From Desulforhopalus singaporensis (GTDB lineage: Bacteria; Desulfobacterota; Desulfobulbia; Desulfobulbales; Desulfocapsaceae), in assembly GCF_900104445.1 (NCBI RefSeq), contig NZ_FNJI01000010.1, positions 79,254-143,253 on the forward strand: 64,000 bases of DNA, given 5' to 3'. This document shows positions 35,536-45,565 of this stretch, in pieces (the first letter of the stretch is position 1; the number at the start of each line of letters is the position of its first letter). A program made the position numbers and the translations under genes. The notes beneath the pieces were generated by a model. That model saw nothing but the letters and a program-made list of their open reading frames with translations. It searched no databases and had not been told where the DNA came from.

Positions 35536-37380
35536 ATGAAAAACCTGCTTTTGGCCATAATAAACGTTCTTCGCTATATCGGAAGATTCTTCACATTTAT
35601 CAGGAACAGCATTCTCAATATTCTGTTTTTTCTTTTACTGCTCGTGATCATCGTACCCTTTTTGCCCGTTGATTATTCCTACTCTCCCCGCCCGGGAGTT
35701 CCCGCCGACTCCATTGTTCGGCTGGACATTTCAGGGGATCTTGTCGAGCAGAAAAGCATTATCAGCTCTTTTGAAAAATTATTTACCACTTCGCTTTTTG
35801 GTTCCCCTCAGAACAATCCGCAGACATCCATGCAGGAGATCCTCGACATTATCAAGAATGCCGAAAAAGACGACAGTATCGCAGCCATACTCCTTAACCT
35901 GCGGAATATGGGCACAGCCGGCCTTGGCCAGCTGGAAACCATAGGAGCGGCGCTTACCGAATTCAGAAAGCAGGGCAAGCTCGTTATCGTAGCGGATAAC
36001 CTCTATACCCAATCTCGATATTTTCTTGCCTCCTTTGCCGACACCATCGTAATAAACCCAATGGGGGCGGTAGACATACACGGAATGGGCGTATATCGTC
36101 TCTATTTCAAGGACGTTATCGACAAGCTGAAAATTAACTACAACGTATTCAAGGTCGGTTCCTACAAATCCGCCCTGGAACCGTTTACCAGGACAGACAT
36201 GTCCGAAGAGGACAGAGCCCAGAACAGACTCTGGCTTAGCCAGCTGTGGAACCGGTACAAAGCGACCGTTGCCGACAACCGTAAGCTGGACAGCAAAGTG
36301 ATCGACAGCTACACCAGCAATATATCAGAGCTAATCAGCGCAACCCATGGCGACACCGCTCAACTTGCCCTTAACCTCGGCCTGATCGATCATATCTGGA
36401 ACCAGGCTGAGCTTACCAGCTACCTTGCGACAATCTCGCAAACGGACAAAGACCACCTTCGCCTGGTTCCCGGTTCATCATACATGGAACACATTACCCC
36501 TTCTTTTCACGATAAACCACCGACCGGATCGATCGGCCTTATAATCGCCGAGGGCAAAATCGTACCCGGCAAACAGCCTGCCGGGATTATCGGCAGCCAG
36601 TCCCTGGTCGAGCTGCTGCAGAGCGCCCGCAAAGACGACCGGATCAAAGGGCTGGTGTTGCGTATAAATTCAAGCGGAGGCTCAGCCTTCGCCTCTGAGG
36701 TTATCCGCCAGGAAATTCTCCAGTTCAAAAAAAGCGGCAAACCGATCGTGGTTTCCATGGGTTCCATAGCAGCTTCTGGAGGCTATTGGATTGCCGCTGA
36801 GGCGGATTCGATCTGGGCTTACTCCACCACGCTCACCGGGTCGATAGGTATTTTCGGGGCGATTCCTACATTTGAAAACAGTCTTTCGGCCCTGGGAATA
36901 TACAGCGACGGGGTCGGTACCACTCCGCTTGCCGCCGGGCTGAATCTCACCCGGCCTCTCTCCCCCGCCCTTGGCCGGGTAATTCAGAACACCGTCGAAT
37001 ACAACTATTCGATGTTTTTGCAAATAGTGGCCAAAGGCAGGAACATCTCTTCCAGAAAAGTTGCGGACCTGGCCCAAGGCCGGGTATACGACGGTGTCAC
37101 CGCGAAAAAGCTGGGACTAGTCGACAACATCGGTACGCTCGACGACGCTCTTGAAGCGGCGGCGGCAATGGCAGGACTGGCGCAAACCTCGGTTACCATC
37201 ATTGAGCCGACCAGATCATTGAAGCAACAGCTGATACAGCTGCTTTCATCACAAGAAGACGAATTCGATTCAATGGCTCCCGTGGTGAAGCACAAACTGG
37301 ATCAGGTCCTGGAAACCATGTTGCTGATGGACGATCCCCAGGGTGTTTATGCCAATTGTTTTATAGATCCCCGACTGTAA
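35536..37380 (+). CDS. sppA: Signal peptide peptidase SppA, long (67K) type
   Basis: Inner-membrane serine protease of 614 residues, the double-domain form. It has one N-terminal membrane helix (ILNILFFLLLLVIIVPFLPV). The N-terminal half supplies the catalytic Lys in the FKVGSYKSALEPFTRTDMSE segment, and the C-terminal half supplies Ser in MGSIAASGGYWIAAEAD. It degrades signal peptides left in the membrane after protein export. It is read in the same direction as dinB, 169 bases downstream. Confidence 0.93.
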   Translation: MKNLLLAIINVLRYIGRFFTFIRNSILNILFFLLLLVIIVPFLPVDYSYSPRPGVPADSIVRLDISGDLVEQKSIISSFEKLFTTSLFGSPQNNPQTSMQEILDIIKNAEKDDSIAAILLNLRNMGTAGLGQLETIGAALTEFRKQGKLVIVADNLYTQSRYFLASFADTIVINPMGAVDIHGMGVYRLYFKDVIDKLKINYNVFKVGSYKSALEPFTRTDMSEEDRAQNRLWLSQLWNRYKATVADNRKLDSKVIDSYTSNISELISATHGDTAQLALNLGLIDHIWNQAELTSYLATISQTDKDHLRLVPGSSYMEHITPSFHDKPPTGSIGLIIAEGKIVPGKQPAGIIGSQSLVELLQSARKDDRIKGLVLRINSSGGSAFASEVIRQEILQFKKSGKPIVVSMGSIAASGGYWIAAEADSIWAYSTTLTGSIGIFGAIPTFENSLSALGIYSDGVGTTPLAAGLNLTRPLSPALGRVIQNTVEYNYSMFLQIVAKGRNISSRKVADLAQGRVYDGVTAKKLGLVDNIGTLDDALEAAAAMAGLAQTSVTIIEPTRSLKQQLIQLLSSQEDEFDSMAPVVKHKLDQVLETMLLMDDPQGVYANCFIDPRL

Positions 37381-37435
37381 CAGCAAGCAGACCGTGATCA
37401 GGATCGGCCGAAAAGGGCTTCCTGCGCTTGTTTAG

Positions 37436-40363
37436 TCACTGTTGCTCGACGTCATCCTCTTCCCCGGGGAGGATGACCGCAACCGCAGCCTGACCTTTTA
37501 GAAAAGAAGCTCCGGCAAGCTCTGTCAACTCGCCTGCGGTGACACTCTTTAAATCGTCAACCATTCCAGGCGGCCACCGCAGCTGCTCCCTGTCCCTGCT
37601 TGACTTGGCCAGCACCCTGTCAAGCCAGTAGTCGTTTTTCTGCTGGTATTCCTGCGCGGCAGTCAGAAAAGGTTTTTTTACCAGGCCCACTTCCTCGTCG
37701 GTGATGGTATTTTCAACAAGATTTTCAGCAAGCTCCAGCACCACTTTCCTTACTTTTTCAACCTTGTCGCGTTCGGTAACTATTCTCGCCAGTATATATC
37801 CGTAACCGGGAAACAGCTTCCTTGAGTAACTCAACGCCCTGGGAGAATAACTTGCCCCCAGCTCCTCCCGGACAACCTCGCGCAGTTTTTCCTCAAAAAC
37901 CTGCGCCAGAAGAGTCAGGCGCCTTGAACGCTCGACGCTCCATGGTTGCCGGGCGGTGGGCCAGGCGACGAGGACAAGCGCCTTATCCTCACCTGTGGCT
38001 ACGGTGCGGGTAAAAGTCTTTCCCGCCGGAAACACCGGCTCAACCGGTTCTGGTTGCCTGGAGTCGGCAACCGTTACTCCGCCAAAGTATTTCCTTGTGA
38101 TTTTCCCTACAACATCTTTGTCTATATCACCGACCACGGAAATCTCCATCGCCTCGACCTGGCCTGAATAATTCAGGGCGACGACGTCCTTGACCCAGTC
38201 CCGAACCTCTCCAAACCCGATCTTCTGCACAGCGGACCAGGGAGGCAACCCGAAAAGCGGATTGTCGCCTGAGAGGAACTTGTCCACATAAAGCGATACG
38301 GCACCTTCAATTTCGTAACCAAGTTTTTTGTACATCAACGAAAAATTCTTTTTCGCATCCCGATAGGGAACTTCCCGGCAACCCGGGTCATAGACCAGGG
38401 TATGCAGAAGCTGGACAAGATTCTCAAAATCGGAGGAAAGACTCGTCCCCTGCCAGGCAAACGAGGTGGGCGAAATATCAAACCCGTAGCGGACGCTGGT
38501 GTCGCCTACGATGGCCTGCAGATCGGAGGCTGTCAGCGCCCCACTGCCCGAACCGTTTACCACCGCTTTGGTCAAAAGCGACAATCCCGGCTGGTTGGCC
38601 GCCAGCTCACCGTACCCGTAATTTATTACCATCCTTACCGTATTTTTTTCAAAATCGGTTTTTTTGAAATTGACGACCAGACCGCCGGGAAAGGTAAAGC
38701 TCGTTACATCGATATCCTGATAATAGTTCTTCTCCACCGTTCCCGGCAGATTCTCTGCAGGCTGCAGATAGGGATATTTTTTCTCACCAGCCACCTGTTC
38801 ACTCTCAAGCTCTCCGCCCAGAGCCTTCAGGTAGACAGCCTCAATCTCCTGGCGGGCGTCATCGCCTAGAACCACATCACCTTTAATGGATATTATCCGT
38901 TTGTCATGATTCCATACCTCGAGGAAGGCGGCCGTCACCTCGTCCGCGGTTATCTGCGACATCAGCGAACCGTACAGTTTTCTTTCCTGGCCCGGAGACA
39001 TATACACTTTTTTATCACTTACGTGGTTTACTATGGTTCTTGCGAGAAATCTCGAATCCGTCGATTTCTCGGTCTGTACCCTGCGATCAAGCTCGGCAAT
39101 CAGCTCTCTTTTGGCCCTGTCAACCTCCTTTTCCAGGAATCCGTAAACTTCGATACGGCGAAGCTGGGTCACCAGAGAGTTGAGGGTTTTCTGCCAGTTT
39201 CGCTTATCGGTGCGGGCGGTGAAACCGCCATACCCGATTTCGTCAAAAATCTTGCCGGACCCGTAGTCCACCGACACATACGGCTGTACCCGCTCCTCGC
39301 TAAGACGCTTCAGCCGATAGCCGACTATCTGCTGCCCCAGATACTCGTTGAGTTCTTGTCTCTCCAGCGCCACCCGGTCCTGTTTAAATGAAGTATCCCA
39401 CAAGCTTTTCAGCGATACCGTAGTTGCTCCAAGCGCCGGATCATGGTAGTAGAAATAGTCCTGCCGATTTTCGGCAAGATCACCGAAATCGGGGCAGGCA
39501 GGCGGACTGTCATACCCTTTGAAATCACCGAAAGCTGTCCTGACAAGTTGCCCGGCAAGCTCAGTTTCAAAGTCGCCCACCCCGACCAGGGTCATGTTTT
39601 CCGGACGGTACCAGCCATGGTAAAACTTCTTTATCTCCTTTGCGGTAATTTTCTCCAGCACCTCCCGCTTACCGATGACCATACGGTCAGGATATCTGGT
39701 GCCACGATAAATTTGGCCGATTTCGGCAACATATGCCTTGTAGTCGGCGCTGTTCCTCTCACTCTTTTCCGCCAGCACCACTCCCCTCTCCTTGTCTATT
39801 TCAGAGTCAAGGAGCAGGGCGCCGTAGGCATAATCGCCAAGAATTCGCAGCCCTTCCTCTAGATTCTTCTTTGACCCGGATGGCAGGACAAGATAGAAAA
39901 CGGTTTGGTCAAAACTGGTAAACGCATTGGTATCACTACCAAAATTCATCCCCAACGACTGAAAGTGATTAACCAGGCTGCCGGGCGGAAAGTTGGTTGA
40001 TCCATTAAAAACAAGATGCTCGAGAAAATGGGCCACTCCTTGCTGATTCTCGGTTTCGTTGAGCGATCCGGCGCGAATATGAAGAAAAAGCGCAACCCGC
40101 TCTCTTGGTTCTTCATTATGTTTGAGGATAACGCGAAAACCATTGTCAAGCACATCTCGATACAGGGTCGGGTCGGGAGCGAGGTCACTGTTTTCATAGG
40201 GCCATTTATCGACCTGACATGGTCTGTTCTGCGCTGCGCCACTATATCCTCCGGTCATGAGTAAGGCTGCGACCAAAACTGCTACGCCGAAAAACAGTCT
40301 GCCGATGTCACCGGCAACTGTCGATTCTCCCTTTATTTTTTTAAAGACTGATGCAGGGTTCAT
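37436..40363 (-). CDS. Insulinase-type (M16) zinc protease, two-repeat, exported
   Basis: Protein of 975 residues beginning with a basic segment and a hydrophobic signal or anchor (FFGVAVLVAALLMTGGYSGAA). The inverted zinc motif HxxEH is in QGVAHFLEHLVFNGSTNFPP, and the third ligand Glu lies about 75 residues later near EIDKERGVVLAEKSERN. A second, inactive M16 half follows, with YSPRALSYSRKLFPG near residue 850 matching the conserved Arg/Tyr region. The length fits the PqqL/pitrilysin-like periplasmic group. It probably degrades peptides in the periplasm. It is monocistronic and convergent with sppA. Confidence 0.9.
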   Translation of the reverse strand: MNPASVFKKIKGESTVAGDIGRLFFGVAVLVAALLMTGGYSGAAQNRPCQVDKWPYENSDLAPDPTLYRDVLDNGFRVILKHNEEPRERVALFLHIRAGSLNETENQQGVAHFLEHLVFNGSTNFPPGSLVNHFQSLGMNFGSDTNAFTSFDQTVFYLVLPSGSKKNLEEGLRILGDYAYGALLLDSEIDKERGVVLAEKSERNSADYKAYVAEIGQIYRGTRYPDRMVIGKREVLEKITAKEIKKFYHGWYRPENMTLVGVGDFETELAGQLVRTAFGDFKGYDSPPACPDFGDLAENRQDYFYYHDPALGATTVSLKSLWDTSFKQDRVALERQELNEYLGQQIVGYRLKRLSEERVQPYVSVDYGSGKIFDEIGYGGFTARTDKRNWQKTLNSLVTQLRRIEVYGFLEKEVDRAKRELIAELDRRVQTEKSTDSRFLARTIVNHVSDKKVYMSPGQERKLYGSLMSQITADEVTAAFLEVWNHDKRIISIKGDVVLGDDARQEIEAVYLKALGGELESEQVAGEKKYPYLQPAENLPGTVEKNYYQDIDVTSFTFPGGLVVNFKKTDFEKNTVRMVINYGYGELAANQPGLSLLTKAVVNGSGSGALTASDLQAIVGDTSVRYGFDISPTSFAWQGTSLSSDFENLVQLLHTLVYDPGCREVPYRDAKKNFSLMYKKLGYEIEGAVSLYVDKFLSGDNPLFGLPPWSAVQKIGFGEVRDWVKDVVALNYSGQVEAMEISVVGDIDKDVVGKITRKYFGGVTVADSRQPEPVEPVFPAGKTFTRTVATGEDKALVLVAWPTARQPWSVERSRRLTLLAQVFEEKLREVVREELGASYSPRALSYSRKLFPGYGYILARIVTERDKVEKVRKVVLELAENLVENTITDEEVGLVKKPFLTAAQEYQQKNDYWLDRVLAKSSRDREQLRWPPGMVDDLKSVTAGELTELAGASFLKGQAAVAVILPGEEDDVEQQ

Positions 40364-40691
40364 ATTTCACCGAATGTTTTCAATCATTTTCTGCTCGTTT
40401 TTTCCTTGCTCCTTTTCCGCAACCGCCGAGGCTCAAAAGTTTGCAGCGGTGTCCACATCCCAACTACTGCCATGGTCAGCAATTATGGTCTATCGCTGAT
40501 GACACAAAAAAACAGTCAACAAGAACAGATAGATATATTTTCTTTTGATACCGGTCAATTTCTTCTTACCTAATTACGGCTCCTGTATTACTATTGGTCC
40601 CTCGTATGAGCCGGACTCTTTTTAAAGCGGCGATCTCTGACAACACCCGAGAGCCGCCGCCGCTTATTTATACCAATAATCAACAATAGTC
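40364..40691. promoter_or_regulatory. Divergent intergenic region between the M16 protease gene and msbA
   Basis: The 328 bases hold no convincing gene. AAGCGGCG (40625-40632) and CGCCGCTT (40658-40665) form an inverted repeat, with an inner CTCT/AGAG pair, ending 26 bases before the msbA ATG. It could be a leader structure or an operator. I see no clear sigma70 promoter. Confidence 0.3.
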
Positions 40692-42419
40692 ATGACGAAC
40701 AAAGAAATCCTGAAAAGACTTTACGAAGTGATCGAACCCTACCAGAATAAGCTGATTTTCGCTATGTTCCTGATGGTTTGCGAGGCAGTATTCACTGGTG
40801 CGCAAGCCTTTCTTGTCAAAGACATACTGGACAAGATCTTCATGGAGAAAAACGTCTTCTACCTGAAACTGCTTCCTCTGGTGGTGGTCGCAGTCTTTTT
40901 TTTCAAGAGCATTACCTATTACCTGCACGCCATTCTCCTTGAGCACGTCGGCCAATCGGTAATCCGCGAGTTCAGAATCCAGATCTTCAACCACATCCAT
41001 CGGCAGTCTCTTGAATTTTTCAATTCGACCGCAACCGGAACCCTGATGTCCAGAATCATCTCCGACGTGGCACTGCTTCAGCAGGCCGTTTCAAGATCCC
41101 TGGTTTCGGTGGTACGTGATTTTTTTCAGGTCATAATCATGCTTGGCGTAGTCTTTTACATGAATTGGCGCCTGGCAATGATCACTTTCGTAATCCTGCC
41201 GATCGCCGCCTTTCCCATCGTGCGGTTCGGCCGTCTGTTCCGCAGACTCAGCACCAAGACGCAGGAGGAAACCGCCTTTGTATCCAATATCCTGCATGAA
41301 ACCATCACCGGCAGCAGAATCGTCAAAGCCTTTTCCAAGGAAAAATACGAAGGTGACAGATTCTCAAGACAGGTTCACAGCCTGTTTTCCCTTACCATGA
41401 AGGATGCGAAGTACCGGTGCCTCCAACATCCGCTGATGGAGCTTATCGGCGGCGTCTCGATTGCCATGATAATCTGGTTTGGAGGAATAGAGGTGATCAA
41501 GGGAACGGCGACTCCCGGCACTTTCTTCGCCTTTCTGACAGCCCTTATTGCCGCGTATAAGCCACTCAAGGGGGTAACCAGCGTCAACTCGACGATCCAA
41601 CAGGGGATGGCCGCAGCCTCGCGGGTTTTTCACCTGCTGGATATCGAACCGGAAATTGCCGACAAACCGGGAGCCAGACCTCTGCCCAGATTCACCACAT
41701 CCATAGAGTTCAACAACATCAGTTATGAGTACAACGACGAAACTCAAGTGCTAAAGAACATAAACCTGACCGTTCCCGCGGGGCAAGCACTGGCGATAGT
41801 CGGTCCCAGCGGTGGCGGCAAAACCACGCTGACCAACCTCATCCCCCGCTTTCTCGACCTCAAGGATGGCGCCATTCTCATCGACCATAACGATATCAGG
41901 GATGTCACCATTGCATCTCTAAGAAAACAGATCGCCATGGTGACCCAACAGACCATCCTGTTCAACGATACGGTGAGAAACAATATAGCGTACGGGGACC
42001 AGGATGCTTCGGAAGAACTTATCATAGAGGCGGCAAAAGCTGCGCATGCCTACGATTTTATCAAAGCACTGCCGCAGGGACTGGATACAATCATCGGTGA
42101 AGGCGGCGCCCGCTTGTCCGGTGGCGAAAAACAGAGAGTATCCATTGCCAGGGCGATACTGAAAGACGCGCCGATTCTTATCCTTGATGAAGCGACCTCC
42201 GCTCTCGATACCGAGTCGGAAAGGGAAGTGCAGAAAGCGCTTGAAAACCTGATGAAGAATCGTACAACGTTTGTTATCGCCCACCGCCTTTCAACGATCA
42301 AGAACGCCGACCGGATTATTGTTTTAAAGAACGGTAAAATAGTTGAACAAGGCACCCATTCCGCTCTTATGGAAAAAAGAGGGGAATACGAACAGCTCTA
42401 CAGGATGCAGTACAGATGA
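40692..42419 (+). CDS. msbA: Lipid A/lipid-linked ABC exporter, MsbA-type
   Basis: Half-size ABC exporter of 575 residues, the MsbA length. Residues 1 to about 315 carry six transmembrane helices. The ATPase domain follows with GPSGGGKTT (Walker A), RLSGGEKQRVSIARAI (signature) and ILILDEATSALD (Walker B). It would flip lipid A-core across the inner membrane, supported by the O-antigen ligase gene 36 bases later. Other lipid flippases of the same family cannot be excluded by sequence alone. Confidence 0.88.
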   Translation: MTNKEILKRLYEVIEPYQNKLIFAMFLMVCEAVFTGAQAFLVKDILDKIFMEKNVFYLKLLPLVVVAVFFFKSITYYLHAILLEHVGQSVIREFRIQIFNHIHRQSLEFFNSTATGTLMSRIISDVALLQQAVSRSLVSVVRDFFQVIIMLGVVFYMNWRLAMITFVILPIAAFPIVRFGRLFRRLSTKTQEETAFVSNILHETITGSRIVKAFSKEKYEGDRFSRQVHSLFSLTMKDAKYRCLQHPLMELIGGVSIAMIIWFGGIEVIKGTATPGTFFAFLTALIAAYKPLKGVTSVNSTIQQGMAAASRVFHLLDIEPEIADKPGARPLPRFTTSIEFNNISYEYNDETQVLKNINLTVPAGQALAIVGPSGGGKTTLTNLIPRFLDLKDGAILIDHNDIRDVTIASLRKQIAMVTQQTILFNDTVRNNIAYGDQDASEELIIEAAKAAHAYDFIKALPQGLDTIIGEGGARLSGGEKQRVSIARAILKDAPILILDEATSALDTESEREVQKALENLMKNRTTFVIAHRLSTIKNADRIIVLKNGKIVEQGTHSALMEKRGEYEQLYRMQYR

Positions 42420-42455
42420 TCGCAGTTCCTGTGTCCACAGCCACTTAAATATCCT

Positions 42456-43646
42456 ATGGAAGTTAGATCAAAAATCAAACAGTTCAGCCTCAAGGCACCG
42501 CTATTTTTTGTCGTTATCTGCTGTTTCTTCATCCCGCTCTCATCCGCCCTGATGAACGTTTCGGCATTGCTGATGCTTTTTTTCTGGATTATTACCGGCG
42601 GGTTCAGGACCCGGATACCCCTCTCTTTCAAGACCTTTATCGGGGTTGTCGCCTTTTTGTTGTTTCTGCTTTTTTCCATCGCCGTCTATTACAGTCCCGT
42701 TCCTCTGGAAGAGAGTCTTGCGGTCCTGAAAAAATACCGGGAGCTGTTCTATATCACCATGCTCATTGTCCTGCTCCACAGCAGAGCATCCGTCGCCCGG
42801 AAGGCGGAAATCTCCTTCGCCCTTGGATGCACGGTGTTGCTTGGCATCTCCTACGCCATGTATTTTTCCCTTATACCAACAGATAAATACGGATATTCAA
42901 CACTTTACCACATAACTCACAGCTTTTTCATGGCCTTTTTCGGCTTCTGGTGCCTGCAGAAAATAATGTTCAGAAAACGTTTTCTGGTGGTGTGGGCGGG
43001 ATTTTTTATAGCGACCGTATTCAACCTTTTCTACATTGCTCCCGGCAGAACCGGAATGCTCGTTTTCTGCGCGTTGCTGATACTCGCTCTGTTTCAGCAT
43101 CTCAGCTGGAAAAAATCTCTTTCAGCGGTGATTGCTGTTGCTGTTCTTATGACGGCTGTTTTCTTTACATCGGATAATTTCTCGACCCGGGTGAAAGAAG
43201 CTGTAAGCGAGGTCCGCAACTATCACGCCACCTCTTCGAGAACCTCGCTCGGGATGCGGTTCGACTGGTGGTACAACAGTATCGAGCTTATCCGTACCAA
43301 GCCTCTGCTGGGTTACGGAACCGGATCTTTTGCAGCAGTGCAGGGCGAACTCATCGAAAACGAACACACCAGGACCAAAGCCAGCGACAACCCGCATAAC
43401 GAGTACCTGTTTATTGGTGTCCAGACGGGTCTGGTCGGGCTGGCCCTTTTCCTGCTCCTGCTTGCATCCCTTTTCGTCTATTCGGCAAAGCTGCCACCTG
43501 AAAAAAGGTCACTGCTCCAGGGAGTTGTCACGGCGATAGCGGTCGGGTGTCTGATGAACTCTTTTCTGTTCGATACCCATGAGGGACACTTTTTCGCGGT
43601 CATTTCCGCGGTACTGTGCAGTTTTGATTCTTCCTCTTCGGCCTGA
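42456..43646 (+). CDS. O-antigen ligase/Wzy_C-family membrane protein
   Basis: Polytopic membrane protein of 396 residues with about ten to twelve hydrophobic helices. The family's large periplasmic loop lies around residues 240-310 and contains the conserved segment IELIRTKPLLGYGTGSFAAV, then NPHNEYLFIGVQTGLVGLAL. Such proteins join undecaprenyl-linked glycan to lipid A-core (WaaL) or polymerise repeat units (Wzy). Its position directly after msbA favours a ligase. It ends convergent with the histidine kinase gene. Confidence 0.85.
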   Translation: MEVRSKIKQFSLKAPLFFVVICCFFIPLSSALMNVSALLMLFFWIITGGFRTRIPLSFKTFIGVVAFLLFLLFSIAVYYSPVPLEESLAVLKKYRELFYITMLIVLLHSRASVARKAEISFALGCTVLLGISYAMYFSLIPTDKYGYSTLYHITHSFFMAFFGFWCLQKIMFRKRFLVVWAGFFIATVFNLFYIAPGRTGMLVFCALLILALFQHLSWKKSLSAVIAVAVLMTAVFFTSDNFSTRVKEAVSEVRNYHATSSRTSLGMRFDWWYNSIELIRTKPLLGYGTGSFAAVQGELIENEHTRTKASDNPHNEYLFIGVQTGLVGLALFLLLLASLFVYSAKLPPEKRSLLQGVVTAIAVGCLMNSFLFDTHEGHFFAVISAVLCSFDSSSSA

Positions 43647-43726
43647 TTGTATTGATAACCGAGCGACCGCGTACCGGAAAAGAATCGTCCTCTCCCCATC
43701 TGTTCCGGGGGAGAAATGGGGTGACA

Positions 43727-45565
43727 CTACACCTCGCTTTCCGGCAAAGAGACAGTAACTTCGGTATAACACCCTTGCTCGCTGGCAATCTCAAGCGCCC
43801 CACCGTGTTCTTCAATTATCTTCGCCGACAGCGACAGTCCAAGCCCGGTCCCCCTGCTTTTGGTGGTGAAATAGGGGTCGAGAACCCTTGGCAGGTTTTC
43901 CGCCTTGATCCCGGTGCCGTTGTCCCGGATGATGATCTTCTGCATCCTGGCGTGCTGGGCAAGTGATACCGACAGGAGACCATTGTCTCTGGCTTCCAGG
44001 GCCTGCATGGAGTTAATCATAAGATTGAGCAGTACCTGGCTCAGTTTGTCCCGGTCAGCTAAAACCGGCTGCAGAGTTGCCCCAAGATCTTTTTCAATAA
44101 CAATGTTCAGGGGTGCTGCATCAACAGCAACCAGTTCAAGTGATTTCTCTATCAGATCCCTGAGCACTACCGGCTCCTTTTGCAGTTGCGCAGGTTTTGC
44201 ATAATCGAGCAACTCTCCTATGCTCCTGTTTAAGCGTTCAACCTCTCTGATCAGGGTCTGTGAGGTCACCTGCCGGTCGAGGTCGCCATCTTCTGTCGAG
44301 TCGCCGGAGTGCAGCAACAGGGCCAGCCCCTTGATTGAGCTGAGCGGATTACGCAGTTCGTGGGCAACTCCGGCCGCCATTTTGCCGATTGCTGCAAGAC
44401 GTTCGTTTCGCCGGAGTTCCTTTTCGAGAAACTTGATTTCGGTAAGGTCCCTTAGCAGCAACACCTCCCCGGCATAATTACCCTGGCCGTCAACCACCGA
44501 TCGTGCGCTCACGTGCAGATCCTTGCTCTGTTTACCTGTAAAACCAAGAACCACCTCCCGGTCGACCCTGTAGCTGCCGTTAACTTTTTGGTCCAGTGAC
44601 AGTCCGAGGATTTCCCAGGGCAGGACGTCTTTTTCCTGTTTGCCGATAAGGTCGGCTTCTTCCAGTTCGAGAATTTCACAGGCGGCCCGGTTACACCTCT
44701 TTATCACTGCCTCCCTGTCAAGGGCCAAAAGGCCAACAGGAAGGGAAGAAACCACGCTTTCGATAAAAGCCTGCTCGCTGCCGAGTTTTCTTTCGGTTCC
44801 CTTAAGACCTCTCAGGGTAAAAAACGACAAGGTACCGCCAAACCCTACCAGCAGGATGACCACCAACTGGATGACGATCTGCAGAAATTGCTTGGTCAAC
44901 GGAGCGTTGAACTGCTCAAAATCCAGCTGAACAACAATCTTCGGCTCCAACCCGGCAACTCTTCTGAGTTCATTGCGCATCTGCTGAAACCGTTGTTGAT
45001 GGGGCATATGTCGCCCATATCCCCGTAATCCCATGAGCCCCATAAGCCCTCCCCCCTGTCCGCCCCTCTCGTCAGGCGGCGGTTGCAGATGCCGGGATAC
45101 AAACAGAAATTTTTTTCGGTTATCTTCCCCTTCAACCACACGGGAAAGCCACATCCTGCCGGTCTCCTTCTCCAGGAGAGCGGCGACGGAGGAAACAGCA
45201 TGATCTATCTGTTGTGTTGAAAACTCATCTTTTTTGCTCTGTGCAACGACATTGTTATTGGCATCGACAACAGCGACAAAATCAACCCCCGGCTGCTCGA
45301 CAGCAAGGGAAAGTGCGCTCTTCAGATGGGTATCCCACGGTATCCACTCCCCGGATCCTTGCATATTGCTGCGCAGCGATTCACGAACGGAGCTGTTTAT
45401 AAAATGGATCAATGTGAGCCCTTTCTGCTCCAGGGTCCCGATTATCAGGTTCTTTTCCCTCTGATAATTACTTACCGCAAAAAATGCGAGCAGCATGAGG
45501 AGCAACAGACATGCCGCCCCCAACAGCCAGGGGGAAAACTCTAAAAGTCTATTGCGGCTCTTCAC
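43727..45565 (-). CDS. PAS-containing sensor histidine kinase (ZraS-like architecture)
   Basis: Membrane kinase of 612 residues. TM1 is near residues 9-30 and TM2 near 240-262, flanking a periplasmic domain with a Gly/Met/His-rich loop (GLMGLMGLRGYGRHMPHQQR). A PAS domain (about 275-380) precedes the HisKA phospho-acceptor box AAGVAHELRNPLSSIKGLAL. The ATPase shows LNLMINSMQAL, DNGTGIKAENL and GTGLGLSLSAKIIEEHGG. GTG 45565 has GGAG eight bases upstream; a TTG 21 bases earlier is less likely. It overlaps the previous gene by 17 bases. No response regulator is adjacent, so its partner is encoded elsewhere. Confidence 0.9.
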   Translation of the reverse strand: MKSRNRLLEFSPWLLGAACLLLLMLLAFFAVSNYQREKNLIIGTLEQKGLTLIHFINSSVRESLRSNMQGSGEWIPWDTHLKSALSLAVEQPGVDFVAVVDANNNVVAQSKKDEFSTQQIDHAVSSVAALLEKETGRMWLSRVVEGEDNRKKFLFVSRHLQPPPDERGGQGGGLMGLMGLRGYGRHMPHQQRFQQMRNELRRVAGLEPKIVVQLDFEQFNAPLTKQFLQIVIQLVVILLVGFGGTLSFFTLRGLKGTERKLGSEQAFIESVVSSLPVGLLALDREAVIKRCNRAACEILELEEADLIGKQEKDVLPWEILGLSLDQKVNGSYRVDREVVLGFTGKQSKDLHVSARSVVDGQGNYAGEVLLLRDLTEIKFLEKELRRNERLAAIGKMAAGVAHELRNPLSSIKGLALLLHSGDSTEDGDLDRQVTSQTLIREVERLNRSIGELLDYAKPAQLQKEPVVLRDLIEKSLELVAVDAAPLNIVIEKDLGATLQPVLADRDKLSQVLLNLMINSMQALEARDNGLLSVSLAQHARMQKIIIRDNGTGIKAENLPRVLDPYFTTKSRGTGLGLSLSAKIIEEHGGALEIASEQGCYTEVTVSLPESEV

